Shown: positions 53,639 to 63,844 of the stretch, piece after piece
Layout: every line of letters starts with the position of its first letter
Position numbering within the stretch: the stretch's first letter is position 1
DNA from: Ruaniaceae bacterium KH17
GTDB lineage: Bacteria; Actinomycetota; Actinomycetes; Actinomycetales; Actinomycetaceae
Reading direction: 5' to 3'
Length of the DNA stretch: 64,000 bases
Assembly: GCA_900199505.1 (NCBI GenBank)
Contig: FZQV01000003.1
Location: 1-64,000 of the forward strand
The notes under the pieces: generated by a model
Databases searched by the model: none
The model's input: only the letters and a program-made list of their open reading frames with translations
What the model was told of the DNA's origin: nothing
Made by a program: the position numbers and the translations under genes

Positions 53639-56600
53639 ATGGAGGCTCGAGGGCTCTACAACCCGGCATATGAGCATGACGCCTGTGGTGTCGCATTCGT
53701 TGCAACGTTGACGGGCGTGCCAACCAGGCAGATTGTCGAGAACGGACTTGTGGCCCTGGAGAATCTCGATCACCGTGGCGCTGTGGGTTCGGAACCGAAT
53801 TCGGGCGACGGCGCGGGCATCCTGACGCAACTCCCGCACGCATTGTTCTCCGAGGAGTTGGGCATCGAGCTCGTTCCCGGAGCGTATGCCGCCGGAATCG
53901 CCTTCCTTCCCACCGACGGCGCGGAGCGCGCACGCACCGCCGCCGAGATCGAGGAGATCGCCGACGAAGAGGGCCTGCACGTGATCGGCTGGCGTGATCT
54001 CCCGATTAGCGCGCACGAAATCGGCCGTACCGCGCGCGACTGCATGCCAATCTTCCGCCAGCTCTTCGTCTCCGCGCACGACGGCGCGACTGGCATCGCG
54101 CTTGACCGCAAGGCCTTCCGGCTCCGTAAGCGCTGCGAGAACCACCTGGGCGTGTACTTCGCCTCGCTCTCCAGCCGCACCATCGCCTACAAGGGCATGC
54201 TCACCACGGGCCAGCTCCGCGGCTTCTTCCCGGATCTGCAGGACGAGCGTTACACCTCCGCCATCGCGCTGGTTCACTCGCGCTTCTCCACCAACACCTT
54301 CCCGTCCTGGCCGCTCGCGCAGCCGTTCCGGATGCTCGCTCATAACGGTGAGATCAACACCGTGCGTGGAAACCGGAACTGGATGGCCGCGCGCCAGAGC
54401 CAATTGCGCTCGGATCTTTTGGGTGACCTCAGCGAGCTTGGTGACATCGTCACAGCCGGGGCCTCCGACTCCGCCTCGTTCGATGAGGTCGTGGAGCTGC
54501 TCGAACTCGCTGGACGCTCCTTGCCGCACGCGATGCTCATGATGATCCCCGAAGCCTGGCAGAACGACTCGAGCATGGACCCGAAGCGCCGGGCGATGTA
54601 CGAGTACATGTCGACGATCATGGAGCCGTGGGACGGTCCCGCGTCGATGAGCTTCACCGACGGCACAGTGATCGGTTCGGTGCTGGACCGCAACGGTCTG
54701 CGCCCGGGCCGCTACTGGGTGACCGACGACGGCTTGGTCGTCTTGGCCTCGGAGGCGGGAGTCCTCGAGATCCCCGAGGCATCGATCGTGCGCAAGGGGC
54801 GCCTCGAGCCGGGTCGCATGTTCCTGGTGGACACGGCCGCAGGCCGCATCATCGAGGACGAGGAGATCAAGGACGAGCTCGCGAACGCGTTGCCCTACCA
54901 GGAGTGGCTCGACGCGAACCTGCTGCACCTGAGCGACCTCGCCGATCGCGAGCACATCGCGCACTCACCCTCCTCTGTGGTGCGCCGCCAGCAGACTTTC
55001 GGATACACCGATGAGGAACTGCGGATCCTGCTCGCGCCCATGGCACAGAGCGGCGTGGAAGCCCTCGGCTCGATGGGGACCGACACCCCGATTGCCGTGC
55101 TCTCCTCCCGCCCACGCTTGGTATTCGACTACTTTGCGCAGCTCTTCGCACAGGTCACCAACCCGCCGCTGGACGCGATCCGTGAGGAGATGGTCACCGC
55201 CCTCGACGCCGTGATTGGGCCGGAGCCGAACCTGCTAGAGGACATCCCTGAACACGCCCGAAAGCTTGTGTTGGGCTTCCCGGTGATCACCAATGACCAG
55301 CTCGCCAAGGTGGTCCACGTGGAGCGGTACCAACTGAACAAGGGCTTCTCGGCGCGGAAGATCTCGGGTCTTTACCGTGTCTCCGGCGGGGGAGTGGCGC
55401 TCAAGGAGCGCCTCGATGAGATCTTCGCGGAGGTCGATGAAGCGATCGCATCGGGCGCCTCCTTTATCGTGCTCTCGGACCGCGATGCCACCGCCGAACT
55501 CGGGCCCATCCCGTCGCTGCTGCTCACCTCGGCGGTGCACCACCACACGCTCCGCCAGCGCACCCGGACCCGGATCTCGCTCGTCGTCGAGGCCGGGGAC
55601 GTGCGCGAGGTGCACCACGTGGCCCTCCTGATCGGCTACGGCGCGGCGGCGGTGAACCCGTATCTCGCGGCCGAGTCGGTGGAGCGCCTCGTGGACGAGG
55701 GAATCGTGACAGTCTCCAAAGAGACGGCGGTCGCCAACCTGATCAAGGCGCTCGGCAAGGGCGTGCTCAAGGTGATGTCGAAGATGGGCATCTCGACCGT
55801 GATGTCCTATCGCGGGGCGCAGGTGTTCCAGGCGATCGGACTGTCCCAGGAGCTTGTGGACACCTACTTCACCGGCACCCACAGCCCACTAGGGGGTGTG
55901 GGATTGGACGTGCTCGCCGAGGAAGTGGCGCAACGCCACGCCACGGCCTACCCTCCGTCCGGTATCTCGCCGGCACACCGCGCACTGCGGATCGGGGGCG
56001 AGTACCAGTGGCGCCGCGAAGGCGAGCCGCACCTGTTCAGTCCCGAGACCATCTTCCGGCTGCAGCACTCCACCCGGACCGGGCGGATGGACATCTTCCG
56101 GAAGTACACCGCACTGGTCAACGACCAGTCGAAGGACCTGATGACCTTGCGTGGCCTGCTCGATTTCAAAGGCCGCGAGCCGATCGACATCGAGGAAGTT
56201 GAGCCGATTTCCTCGATCGTCAAGCGCTTTTCCACCGGTGCGATGAGCTACGGCTCGATCTCGATGGAAGCCCACGAGACGCTGGCGATCGCGATGAATC
56301 GGCTCGGCGCAAAGTCGAACACCGGCGAAGGTGGTGAAGACCCGGAGCGGCTCTATGACCCCGAGCGTCGCAGCGCGATCAAGCAGGTCGCTTCGGGCCG
56401 ATTCGGCGTGACCTCCGAATACCTCACCAACGCGGACGATCTCCAGATCAAGATGGCGCAGGGCGCGAAGCCCGGCGAGGGGGGTCAGCTACCCGGCCAG
56501 AAGGTCTACCCCTGGGTGGCCCGGACCCGTCACTCGACGCCCGGTGTTGGCCTGATCTCGCCCCCACCGCACCACGACATCTACTCGATCGAGGACTTGG

Positions 56601-58150
56601 CGCAGCTGATCCACGATCTGAAGAATTCCAACCCGGCCGCGCGGGTCCACGTCAAGCTCGTCTCCGAGGTGGGCGTGGGCACGGTTGCCGCTGGTGTTGC
56701 CAAGGCCCACGCCGACGTCGTCCTCATCTCTGGGCACGACGGCGGCACGGGCGCGAGTCCCCTGACCTCGCTGAAGCACGCGGGTGGGCCATGGGAGATC
56801 GGGCTCGCCGAAACCCAGCAAACCCTCGTGCTGAACGATCTGCGGGATCGGATCGTGGTGCAGACCGATGGCCAGCTGAAGACCGGCCGCGACGTCGTGA
56901 TCGCGGCGTTGCTGGGCGCCGAAGAGTTCGGTTTCGCGACCGCTCCACTGGTGGTCTCCGGCTGCATCATGATGCGCGTGTGCCACAAGGACACCTGCCC
57001 GGTGGGCGTGGCGACACAGAACCCGGAACTCCGCTCGCGATTCTCGGGCAAGCCCGAGTATGTGGTGAACTTCTTCGAGTTCATCGCGCAGGAGGTGCGG
57101 GAGCTCCTGGCCTCGCTCGGCCTGCGTTCGATCGAGGAAGCCGTGGGCCGCGTGGACCTGCTGGAGACGCGCGATGCCGTCGCACACTGGAAGGCGGAAG
57201 GGCTGGATCTCGCGCCGATCCTCGAGCGGATCGACCCGGCTCCGGGCGCGGCCTCGTACCAGGTTCGGGTGCAGGACCACGGCCTCGACCGCGCGCTCGA
57301 CCTCGAGTTGATTGCGGCAGCGCAGCCGGCCCTGGAGGCGGGCGAACCCGTGAAGATTGAGCGTTCGGTGCGCAACATCAACCGCACCGTAGGCACCATG
57401 CTCTCACACGAGGTCACCAAGCGGTACCGCGGGGCGGGCCTGCCGGATGGCACGATCGACATCACGCTGACGGGTGCCGCAGGGCAGTCGTTTGGTGCGG
57501 TGCTCGTGCCAGGCGTGACCCTGCGGCTGCTTGGCGACGCGAACGACTACGTGGGCAAGTCCCTCTCGGGCGGGCGCGTTATCGTGCGCCCCGCGCCGGG
57601 TTCGCAACTCACGGCCAGCGAGAATGTGATCGCCGGAAACGTGGTGGGCTACGGTGCCACCAGCGGCGAGGTGTTCCTCTCGGGGCTCGCCGGCGAGCGC
57701 TTCGCCGTGCGGAACTCGGGCGCCACCTTCGTGGTGGAGGGCGTGGGTGACCACGGCTGCGAGTACATGACGGGCGGCAACGTGGTGATTCTCGGCCGCA
57801 CCGGGAAGAACTTCGGTGCCGGGATGTCTGGCGGAACGGCCTACGTGCTCGATCTTGATGAGACGAAACTGAACCCACAGGCCGTGGCGAATGGCGATCT
57901 GCTGCTTCTGCCGCCCGACGCCGAAGACGTACAGATCCTTGCCGACCTGCTGCGGCGGCATGTGGAGCACACGGGTTCGCAGCGAGCGCAGGAACTGCTC
58001 GATGCCGGCCAACTGGCGCAGCGCTTTACGAAGGTGCTGCCCAGGGCATACGCGGCCGTTGTCGAGGCAATGGCACAGGCACATGCGGACGGCCTCGATC
58101 TCGAGGCGCCCGGCGTGTGGGAATCAATTATGGAGGCGAGCAATGGCTGA
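53639..58150 (+). CDS. gltB: Glutamate synthase (NADPH) large subunit
   Basis: 1503 aa from ATG 53639. The amidotransferase Cys16 lies in '[12 protein letters not shown]', so the first 15 residues are a propeptide. The class II glutaminase domain, central domain, FMN-binding barrel ('[35 protein letters not shown]') with the Fe-S cysteines in '[19 protein letters not shown]', and the C-terminal beta-helix are all present at normal length. It converts glutamine and 2-oxoglutarate to glutamate with GltD. The GTG at 53621 is less likely because GGAAGG lies ten bases before the ATG. Confidence 0.96.
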   Translation: MEARGLYNPAYEHDACGVAFVATLTGVPTRQIVENGLVALENLDHRGAVGSEPNSGDGAGILTQLPHALFSEELGIELVPGAYAAGIAFLPTDGAERARTAAEIEEIADEEGLHVIGWRDLPISAHEIGRTARDCMPIFRQLFVSAHDGATGIALDRKAFRLRKRCENHLGVYFASLSSRTIAYKGMLTTGQLRGFFPDLQDERYTSAIALVHSRFSTNTFPSWPLAQPFRMLAHNGEINTVRGNRNWMAARQSQLRSDLLGDLSELGDIVTAGASDSASFDEVVELLELAGRSLPHAMLMMIPEAWQNDSSMDPKRRAMYEYMSTIMEPWDGPASMSFTDGTVIGSVLDRNGLRPGRYWVTDDGLVVLASEAGVLEIPEASIVRKGRLEPGRMFLVDTAAGRIIEDEEIKDELANALPYQEWLDANLLHLSDLADREHIAHSPSSVVRRQQTFGYTDEELRILLAPMAQSGVEALGSMGTDTPIAVLSSRPRLVFDYFAQLFAQVTNPPLDAIREEMVTALDAVIGPEPNLLEDIPEHARKLVLGFPVITNDQLAKVVHVERYQLNKGFSARKISGLYRVSGGGVALKERLDEIFAEVDEAIASGASFIVLSDRDATAELGPIPSLLLTSAVHHHTLRQRTRTRISLVVEAGDVREVHHVALLIGYGAAAVNPYLAAESVERLVDEGIVTVSKETAVANLIKALGKGVLKVMSKMGISTVMSYRGAQVFQAIGLSQELVDTYFTGTHSPLGGVGLDVLAEEVAQRHATAYPPSGISPAHRALRIGGEYQWRREGEPHLFSPETIFRLQHSTRTGRMDIFRKYTALVNDQSKDLMTLRGLLDFKGREPIDIEEVEPISSIVKRFSTGAMSYGSISMEAHETLAIAMNRLGAKSNTGEGGEDPERLYDPERRSAIKQVASGRFGVTSEYLTNADDLQIKMAQGAKPGEGGQLPGQKVYPWVARTRHSTPGVGLISPPPHHDIYSIEDLAQLIHDLKNSNPAARVHVKLVSEVGVGTVAAGVAKAHADVVLISGHDGGTGASPLTSLKHAGGPWEIGLAETQQTLVLNDLRDRIVVQTDGQLKTGRDVVIAALLGAEEFGFATAPLVVSGCIMMRVCHKDTCPVGVATQNPELRSRFSGKPEYVVNFFEFIAQEVRELLASLGLRSIEEAVGRVDLLETRDAVAHWKAEGLDLAPILERIDPAPGAASYQVRVQDHGLDRALDLELIAAAQPALEAGEPVKIERSVRNINRTVGTMLSHEVTKRYRGAGLPDGTIDITLTGAAGQSFGAVLVPGVTLRLLGDANDYVGKSLSGGRVIVRPAPGSQLTASENVIAGNVVGYGATSGEVFLSGLAGERFAVRNSGATFVVEGVGDHGCEYMTGGNVVILGRTGKNFGAGMSGGTAYVLDLDETKLNPQAVANGDLLLLPPDAEDVQILADLLRRHVEHTGSQRAQELLDAGQLAQRFTKVLPRAYAAVVEAMAQAHADGLDLEAPGVWESIMEASNG

Positions 58151-59606
58151 TCCCCGTGGCTTTCTGAACTACCGCGAGCGCGAACTCCCCGAGCGCCGTC
58201 CCGTGGCCGTGCGCCTGCTTGATTACAAGGAGGTCTACGAGCGGCGTGAGGAGGACAAGGCGGCGCTGACCCGCCAGGCCTCGCGGTGCATGGACTGCGG
58301 CGTGCCGTTCTGTCACAACGGCTGCCCGCTCGGGAACCTGATCCCCGAGTGGAATGACCTCACCTGGCGCGATCGCTTCGATGAGGCGATCGATCGGTTG
58401 CACGCCACGAACAACTTCCCGGACTTTACCGGGCGACTCTGCCCGGCACCATGCGAGACGGCGTGCGTGCTCGGAATCAATCAGCCCGCCGTGACGATCA
58501 AGAACATCGAGCAGTCGATCATTGACGAGGCCTTCGAGCGCGGGCTCGTGGCCCCGCAGCCGCCCGACCATCTCACCGACAGGACCGTGGCCGTCATTGG
58601 CTCGGGACCGTCGGGCCTTGCCGCCGCGCAGCAACTCACGCGTGCCGGTCACACCGTGGCCGTGTTTGAACGTGCCGACGACATCGGCGGTCTGCTCCGG
58701 TACGGCATTCCCGAGTTCAAGATGGAGAAGCGTCATCTGGACCGCCGTCTCGACCAGATGCGCGCGGAGGGGACGATCTTCCGGCCCTCGACCAACTTGG
58801 GCACAGACATGACGGGAGAAGAACTCCTGGAGCGGTACGACGCCGTCGTGCTTGCGATGGGTGCCACCATACCGCGCGACCTGCCGATTCCCGGCCGCGA
58901 ACTTGATGGCATTCACCAGGCCATGGACTACCTGCCGCAGGCCAACCGCACGGCGCGCGGGATCGCCGTCGCGGACCAGATTACGGCCCAGGGTAAGGAC
59001 GTGGTGATCATTGGTGGCGGCGACACCGGCGCGGACTGCCTCGGTACCGCGCTTCGCCAGGGTGCCCGTTCGGTCACGCAGCTGGAGATCATGCCGCGCC
59101 CGAGCGAGGAGCGGCCGGAGAGCCAGCCGTGGCCGACCTACCCGATGATTTACCGCGTCGCCTCGGCGCACGAAGAAGGTGGCGAGCGGGTGTACGCCGT
59201 CTCGACGGCGCAGTTCGAGGGCGAGGACGGCACGGTTGCGAGACTCGTGATCGACGAGGTCGACATGTCACAGGGACGACCCACGGTCGTGGAAGGTACG
59301 AGGCGAGAAATCCCAGCGCAGCTCGTCCTCCTGGCGATGGGCTTCACCGGCACGCCGAAGGCCGGCGTGGTAGAGCAGCTCGGGCTGGACATCGATGAGC
59401 GCGGTCGTATTCGCCGCACGGACGACTTCGCGACGGACGTGCCGGGCGTGTTTGTGGCCGGAGACGCGGGCCGCGGACAGTCGCTGATCGTGTGGGCAAT
59501 CGCCGAGGGACGTTCGGCCGCGGCCTCCGCAGATCGGTACCTTCGCGGGCAAACCGAGCTGCCGGCCCCGATCGCCGCCAGCACGATGCAACTCCTTGCC
59601 AACTGA
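58143..59606 (+). CDS. gltD: Glutamate synthase (NADPH) small subunit
   Basis: 487 aa. The N-terminal Fe-S cysteines are in '[25 protein letters not shown]' and '[15 protein letters not shown]'. The FAD motif is '[22 protein letters not shown]', the NADPH motif '[22 protein letters not shown]', and '[23 protein letters not shown]' is the FAD-binding end. It passes electrons from NADPH to GltB. ATG 58143 overlaps the gltB stop by eight bases. Confidence 0.96.
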   Translation: MADPRGFLNYRERELPERRPVAVRLLDYKEVYERREEDKAALTRQASRCMDCGVPFCHNGCPLGNLIPEWNDLTWRDRFDEAIDRLHATNNFPDFTGRLCPAPCETACVLGINQPAVTIKNIEQSIIDEAFERGLVAPQPPDHLTDRTVAVIGSGPSGLAAAQQLTRAGHTVAVFERADDIGGLLRYGIPEFKMEKRHLDRRLDQMRAEGTIFRPSTNLGTDMTGEELLERYDAVVLAMGATIPRDLPIPGRELDGIHQAMDYLPQANRTARGIAVADQITAQGKDVVIIGGGDTGADCLGTALRQGARSVTQLEIMPRPSEERPESQPWPTYPMIYRVASAHEEGGERVYAVSTAQFEGEDGTVARLVIDEVDMSQGRPTVVEGTRREIPAQLVLLAMGFTGTPKAGVVEQLGLDIDERGRIRRTDDFATDVPGVFVAGDAGRGQSLIVWAIAEGRSAAASADRYLRGQTELPAPIAASTMQLLAN

Positions 59607-59612
59607 TTCCCA

Positions 59613-59618
59613 TAAGAT
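59613..59618 (+). promoter_or_regulatory. Leaderless -10 hexamer of pyk
   Basis: TAAGAT, six bases before ATG 59625. Confidence 0.5.
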
Positions 59619-59624
59619 AGGCAC

Positions 59625-61067
59625 ATGCGAAGAGCAAAGATCGTCTGCACCATTGGGCCCGCCACCAACTCAGCTGAGCAAGTTCGCGCCCTCGTGGATG
59701 CCGGAATGGACGTTGCCCGTATCAACGCCTCACACGGCGATCACGCCGGTCACGAGATCGTGTACTCGCACGTGCGGAATGCCGCGAAGGAGTCCGGCCG
59801 CGCCGTTGCCGTGCTCGTCGACCTCCAGGGACCGAAGATTCGGCTCGGGCGTTTCGCCACGGAGGACCCGATTCCGCTGAGCGTCGGCGACCGCTTCACG
59901 ATCACGACGGATGACATCGTGGGAACCAAGGAGCGGGTCTCGACCACGTTCAAGGGGCTGCCCGGCGACTGCTCTCCTGGCGACATCCTGCTGATCGATG
60001 ACGGCAAGGTGACGATTCGCGTTGACTCCGTCACGGAGACCGACGTAAACACGATCGTGACTGTGGCCGGTCCCGTCTCGAACAACAAGGGCATTAACCT
60101 GCCCGGTGTGGCCGTCTCGGTGCCGGCCCTGTCCGAGAAGGACAAGGATGACCTGCGCTGGGCGCTCGGCCTCGGTGCCGACTTCATCGCGCTGTCGTTC
60201 GTGCGCAGTGCGCGGGACATCGAGGATGTGCACGAGATCATGGCGGAAGAGGGCCGGTTCGTGCCCGTGATCGCGAAGATCGAGAAGCCGCAGGCAGTGA
60301 ATAACCTCACGGAGATCGTGGACGCGTTCGACGGCATCATGGTTGCACGCGGTGACCTGGGAGTTGAGCTTCCGCTGGAGGACGTGCCGCTCGTGCAGAA
60401 GCGTGCGATCGACCTGGCGCGGCGTTTCGCTAAGCCAGTCATCGTGGCGACGCAAGTTCTCGAGTCGATGATCAGTGCGCCGCGCCCCACGCGAGCCGAG
60501 GCATCGGATTGCGCGAACGCGATTCTTGACGGCGCGGATGCCGTGATGCTCTCGGGCGAGACATCGGTGGGGGAATACCCGATCTTGGCCGTCGAGACGA
60601 TGGCGCGGATCATCGAGACAACAGAGGTGGACGGCGGCGATCGCATCGCCCCGCTCACCTCGGCGCCGCACACCCGCGGTGGTGTAATCACGAAGGCCGC
60701 CGCGGATATTGGCGAGATGCTCGAGGTTAAGTACCTTGTGACCTTCACGCAGTCTGGTGATACCGCACGCCGGATCTCGCGTCTGCGTACCCCGATCCCT
60801 CTGCTGGCATTCACTCCGTTGGAGTCCACACGGAACCAGCTCGCGCTGAGCTGGGGTATTTACACGTACCGGACGCCTGAGGTTGCCCACACAGACGATA
60901 TGGTGGAGCAAGTTCAATACAACTTGCTGAAGCATGACCTCGCGAGCGAGGGCGAGCGCGTGGTGATCGTGGCGGGGATGCCCCCAGGCGTCGTCGGCAC
61001 CACGAACTCGATTCGCATTCATAAGGTCGGCGAGATGAAGATTGCGGGCGCACCTGCGATAGGCTGA
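59625..61067 (+). CDS. pyk: Pyruvate kinase
   Basis: 480 aa. 'AKIVCTIGPATNSAEQVRALVDAGMDVARINASHGDH' at the N-terminus, the B domain, the catalytic 'VPVIAKIEKPQAVNNLTEIVDAFDGIMVARGDLGVELP' with the active-site Lys and Mg-binding Glu, and 'PTRAEASDCANAILDGADAVMLSGETSVGEYP'. Lacks the extra C-terminal phosphohistidine-like domain. It converts phosphoenolpyruvate and ADP to pyruvate and ATP. A tRNA-Leu gene starts nine bases later. Confidence 0.96.
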   Translation: MRRAKIVCTIGPATNSAEQVRALVDAGMDVARINASHGDHAGHEIVYSHVRNAAKESGRAVAVLVDLQGPKIRLGRFATEDPIPLSVGDRFTITTDDIVGTKERVSTTFKGLPGDCSPGDILLIDDGKVTIRVDSVTETDVNTIVTVAGPVSNNKGINLPGVAVSVPALSEKDKDDLRWALGLGADFIALSFVRSARDIEDVHEIMAEEGRFVPVIAKIEKPQAVNNLTEIVDAFDGIMVARGDLGVELPLEDVPLVQKRAIDLARRFAKPVIVATQVLESMISAPRPTRAEASDCANAILDGADAVMLSGETSVGEYPILAVETMARIIETTEVDGGDRIAPLTSAPHTRGGVITKAAADIGEMLEVKYLVTFTQSGDTARRISRLRTPIPLLAFTPLESTRNQLALSWGIYTYRTPEVAHTDDMVEQVQYNLLKHDLASEGERVVIVAGMPPGVVGTTNSIRIHKVGEMKIAGAPAIG

Positions 61068-61076
61068 GCCTCGCTC

Positions 61077-61158
61077 GCTCCCGTGGTGGAATTGGCAGAC
61101 ACACCGCACTCAAAATGCGGCGCCGAAAGGTGTGAGGGTTCGAGTCCCTCCGGGAGCA
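61077..61158 (+). tRNA. tRNA-Leu (anticodon CAA)
   Basis: Acceptor GCTCCCG pairs with CGGGAGC before discriminator A61158. The D-arm is 'TGGTGGAATTGGCAGACAC'. The anticodon stem CCGCA/TGCGG encloses CTCAAAA, anticodon CAA. The variable arm CGCC-gaaa-GGTG is class II, and the T-arm GAGGG/CCCTC encloses TTCGAGT. CCA is not encoded. Confidence 0.95.
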
Positions 61159-61190
61159 CAGAACCCATTGGATAGTAGAAGAGAGAGCAC

Positions 61191-61778
61191 GTGAGCGCTG
61201 AAGATAAGACCCGCAGAGTCGTTGTCGCTGAGGACGAGCCGCTCATCCGTCTCGACATCGTCGAGTCGCTGAAGGATGCCGGGTACGACGTCGTTGGCGA
61301 AGCCGGTGACGGCGCGACCGCCGTGCGCCTGGTTGCCGAACTGGAGCCGGACGTTGTCGTGATGGACGTGAAGATGCCCGAGATGGATGGCATCACCGCG
61401 GCTGAGAAGATCATGGAAGACCGCGCCTGCGCCGTCGTGATGCTCACGGCGTTCTCGCAGACCGATCTTGTGGAGCGCGCCCGCGATGCCGGCGCGATGG
61501 CCTACGTGGTCAAGCCCTTCACTCCGTCCGATCTGCTGCCGGCACTGGAGATTGCCGTCTCGCGTTTCCAGGAAATCGTCTCGCTCGAGTCTGAGGTCGC
61601 CGATCTTGCGGATCGCTTCGAGACCCGCAAGCGCGTGGACCGCGCCAAGGGCCTGCTGATGACGAAGATGGGGCTGGATGAGCCGGAGGCATTCCGCTGG
61701 ATCCAGAAGACCTCGATGGACCGCCGCCTCACCATGCGCGAGGTTGCCGACGCCGTCATCGAGCAGGTCGGCGAGTAG
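61191..61778 (+). CDS. pdtaR: ANTAR-domain response regulator, PdtaR-like
   Basis: 195 aa. The receiver domain covers about residues 8-125, with acidic Glu14 and Asp15 and phosphoacceptor Asp59 in 'VVVMDVKMPEMDG', and Lys in 'AYVVKPFTPSDL'. The ANTAR RNA-binding domain follows, 'EVADLADRFETRKRVDRAKGLLMTKMGLDEPEAFRWIQKTSMDRRLTMREVADAVI'. Its mycobacterial relative is phosphorylated by PdtaS and acts by antitermination. No kinase is in the window. GTG 61191 follows a GAGAGAG purine stretch. Confidence 0.9.
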   Translation: MSAEDKTRRVVVAEDEPLIRLDIVESLKDAGYDVVGEAGDGATAVRLVAELEPDVVVMDVKMPEMDGITAAEKIMEDRACAVVMLTAFSQTDLVERARDAGAMAYVVKPFTPSDLLPALEIAVSRFQEIVSLESEVADLADRFETRKRVDRAKGLLMTKMGLDEPEAFRWIQKTSMDRRLTMREVADAVIEQVGE

Positions 61779-61780
61779 CC

Positions 61781-62120
61781 CGCCACGCACCGCTGAGGCT
61801 GGGACGTTGTGGCGCGGTCATCGTACGCCGGGCCACTGCGCACGGCCGGGGCTCCCGGCCAAGGCTGAGGACTCAAACATCCACCCCTGCATCCGTTCAA
61901 CCGCGCCGCACCCGCCAAACGCCGCTGAGGCTGGGGATGGTGGCGCAGTCTAGGTCGGCTGGGCCACTGCACGCGGCCAGGGCGCATCGCCAAGGCTGGG
62001 GACTCAAACTCCCGCCTCAGCGCCCGTTCAACCGCGCCGCACCCGCCACGCACCGTTGCGGCTCGGGATGGTGGCGCAGTCTAGGTCGGCTGGGCCACTG
62101 CGCACGGCCGGGGATGGACG
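61781..62120 (+). repeat. Tandem repeat of about 131 bp, 2.5 copies
   Basis: Copies start at 61781, 61913 and 62044 (periods of 132 and 131 bases), each with a CGCCAnncnCCG start. Shared blocks are GGGCCACTGCNCGCGGCC-like near the middle, 'CAAGGCTGNGGACTCAAAC', and 'CCGTTCAACCGCGCCGCAC' at the end. Copies 2 and 3 share the exact block 'GGTGGCGCAGTCTAGGTCGG'. The third copy stops near 62120. No ORF convincingly uses the repeats. Confidence 0.85.
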
Positions 62121-62151
62121 CATTGGCTCTGACTTTCGTCACCTTGCGCGT

Positions 62152-62198
62152 GATCTTGGCAGTCAGTGAACGCATAGCGTTCAGCCACTGCCAAGATC
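62152..62198. repeat. 47-bp palindrome, copy A
   Basis: GATCTTGGCAGT ... GCGTTCAGCCACTGCCAAGATC forms a near-perfect 22-base-pair stem with an ATA loop. The AbiEi/DUF559 gene's stop codon starts at 62199 and overlaps it. Copy B at 63294-63340 differs at four of 47 positions. Confidence 0.85.
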
Positions 62199-63174
62199 AG
62201 GCGGCGGTTGGCTTCAACTGAAGCTGGGTGAGGTATCGCGGCATTGTGCAGTTGGGTCCGCAGGTGCGAGGGGTACCAGTCCACCCGCGCTTCGCTAGTG
62301 CGGTCACGACTTGCGCGGCAACCCTGCACGGATCGAGAGTGACGTGCGGCCAGCGGAACCTCAGCGTGATCTCGTCGAGAACGATCCGAACCTCGTTATC
62401 ACGCATCACGTCGTCATCGGTGGCCCTCCCAGGGTGGGCGAGTTCGCCGTCGAGCTCGATTCGGACCTTGTGCGACTTGTGCCAACGATCGGATCGGATC
62501 CAGCGCCCGGCGATGCGTTCGCGCTTCTGGCCCTCAGAATGCGGTAGCCCGTGTGCGCGTTCGACCTGCCGCAGATAGGCGAGTTCGAGATGGGACTCCA
62601 CTCCGAGCTCAGTGATCTCAAGCATTCCTGTGAGATAGCGCCGGTGTTTGAGGCGCTTGCGCTTGTTCATCTTCCCGATGAACTTGTCGATATCCATGCG
62701 GATCTGGATCGCCTTGATGAGGAGTTCCAGGACGTGGGCCCGAGTTGCGACTGTGTCGATGAGGTCCAGAACGGTGTCAGTGAGCGGTGGTCGACGTGGG
62801 TCGCCAAAGCCACTGAGAGGTCGGGTCGTTCTCCGCACGGAAACATACTCGTTGGACCTCAGTCCCGAAGCCGCTGGGACGATGACATCGAGCCGATCTG
62901 GCGGCTTCGTCCGCAGACCATGGAGATACGCGGCGGTCTCACCGGCGAAGATGATGTTGTGATCGCCAGACCACTTCCGGACGAGTGTGACTCTCTGACC
63001 GAAGCTCGGGTTGCCCGGCCACACGAGGTACACGCCTGGAAGTGGGCGACTCCACTCGCCATCTGCGATCTTGTGGGCAATCGTGCTACTTCGCACACCC
63101 AGAGCGGAGAGTTCCGTGCGGGAGAGCACGCCGTTGTGTCGTCGCGATGCTGATGCAAGCCTTGTCTTGTCCAT
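62197..63174 (-). CDS. AbiEi-antitoxin-like N-terminus with DUF559 nuclease-like C-terminus
   Basis: 325 aa from ATG 63174 (MDKTRLASASRRHNG). Residues 1-60 match the AbiEi-type winged-helix: 'SRRHNGVLSRTELSALGVRSSTIAHKIADGEWSRPLPGVY'. The C-terminal third resembles the DUF559/Vsr-like nuclease fold: 'VRIELDGELAHPGRATDDDVMRDNEVRIVLDEITLRFRWPHVTLDP'. Such genes are common and scattered in actinobacteria; type IV toxin-antitoxin or defence roles are proposed, not proven. The longer frame to 63342 runs through the palindrome copy B and is rejected. No partner toxin is adjacent. Confidence 0.8.
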   Translation of the reverse strand: MDKTRLASASRRHNGVLSRTELSALGVRSSTIAHKIADGEWSRPLPGVYLVWPGNPSFGQRVTLVRKWSGDHNIIFAGETAAYLHGLRTKPPDRLDVIVPAASGLRSNEYVSVRRTTRPLSGFGDPRRPPLTDTVLDLIDTVATRAHVLELLIKAIQIRMDIDKFIGKMNKRKRLKHRRYLTGMLEITELGVESHLELAYLRQVERAHGLPHSEGQKRERIAGRWIRSDRWHKSHKVRIELDGELAHPGRATDDDVMRDNEVRIVLDEITLRFRWPHVTLDPCRVAAQVVTALAKRGWTGTPRTCGPNCTMPRYLTQLQLKPTAA

Positions 63175-63293
63175 CCCACGAGTCTGGTCGCAGTGTGCTG
63201 TGCGCGGTAGGTGGCCTGTGGATAGAGACACACTTGCCGTTCGGGGTCTGTGGATAACCTGGCGAAGGTGGCCCCCTCGGCGCCCCGACCCGA

Positions 63294-63340
63294 GATCTTG
63301 GCACTCAGTGAACGCATGGCGTTCACCCACTGCCACGATC
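63294..63340. repeat. 47-bp palindrome, copy B
   Basis: GATCTTGGCACTCAGTGAAC ... TTCACCCACTGCCACGATC, 91 percent identical to copy A by eye. It lies 120 bases upstream of the AbiEi/DUF559 start, so the gene is bracketed by the two copies. Confidence 0.85.
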
Positions 63341-63414
63341 ATGTTGCGGCGAGATCGTCACTGCTACCGTCCTGGCCCTGATCTCAATCCGAAGTGTGGG
63401 CAAGGGTGGCGAGA

Positions 63415-63789
63415 CTATTCTGGCTTTGTGAAGCGCTCCCACGCGGACTGGCGTGTCATCCCGAGCGCTTCGCCGATGCGTGCCCAGCTAATCCCGCGTT
63501 CGCGTGCCGCCACCACCCACGTGCGCAGGTGCGTCTCCACCAGGGTGCCCGCGGCCGCAACGTGGGGGAGTTGGGCGAGGAGAGCATCGTCATCGAGACG
63601 CTGCCACGGAGTCACGGGGCCATCGACGTCGTCGTCGCGGTTCGCACTCGCGAAGAGCGTTACGGCACTCTCGGCGCAGTCTCTGCAGATCGCGGCGAGT
63701 GGGCTCGAAACCAGACGGCCCGTCTCCGCACGGGAGCGAAGGCAGTAGCTGCACATCACATCGGTGGTCACGTCACCAGTATTGCGCAT
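63415..63789 (-). CDS. Zinc-finger and HTH protein, putative regulator
   Basis: 124 aa from ATG 63789. A ClpX-like C4 zinc-binding region, Cys13-x2-Cys16 ... Cys35-x2-Cys38 ('CSYCLRSRAETGRLVSSP'), opens the protein. The C-terminal 45 residues hold a helix-turn-helix, 'VVAARERGISWARIGEALGMTRQSAWERF'. It is divergent from the MFS gene across a palindromic operator and might repress it. The longer frame to 63906 overlaps that operator and MFS gene and is rejected. Confidence 0.7.
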   Translation of the reverse strand: MRNTGDVTTDVMCSYCLRSRAETGRLVSSPLAAICRDCAESAVTLFASANRDDDVDGPVTPWQRLDDDALLAQLPHVAAAGTLVETHLRTWVVAARERGISWARIGEALGMTRQSAWERFTKPE

Positions 63790-63800
63790 GGCAGGTGTAG

Positions 63801-63829
63801 CCTGACAATATGTCAGGGCGGACCTGACA
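63801..63829. promoter_or_regulatory. Palindromic operator with a third half-site
   Basis: CCTGACA-ATA-TGTCAGG at 63801-63817 is a perfect inverted repeat with a three-base spacer. A further CCTGACA half-site follows at 63823-63829, three bases before the GAGGAG Shine-Dalgarno of the MFS gene. It lies between two divergent genes. Confidence 0.7.
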
Positions 63830-63844
63830 GTGAGGAGTCGCTCT

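Noticed and set aside
53612-54964. 450-codon minus-strand open frame opposite gltB
   Set aside because: Antisense shadow of the conserved GltB glutaminase domain; His/Arg/Val-rich composition without domains.
61781-62120. CRISPR array
   Set aside because: The repeat unit is about 131 bases, has no spacer pattern, and no cas genes are near.
63175-63342. N-terminal extension of the AbiEi/DUF559 gene
   Set aside because: It would translate palindrome copy B and low-complexity sequence. The family normally starts at the winged-helix, as it does from ATG 63174.
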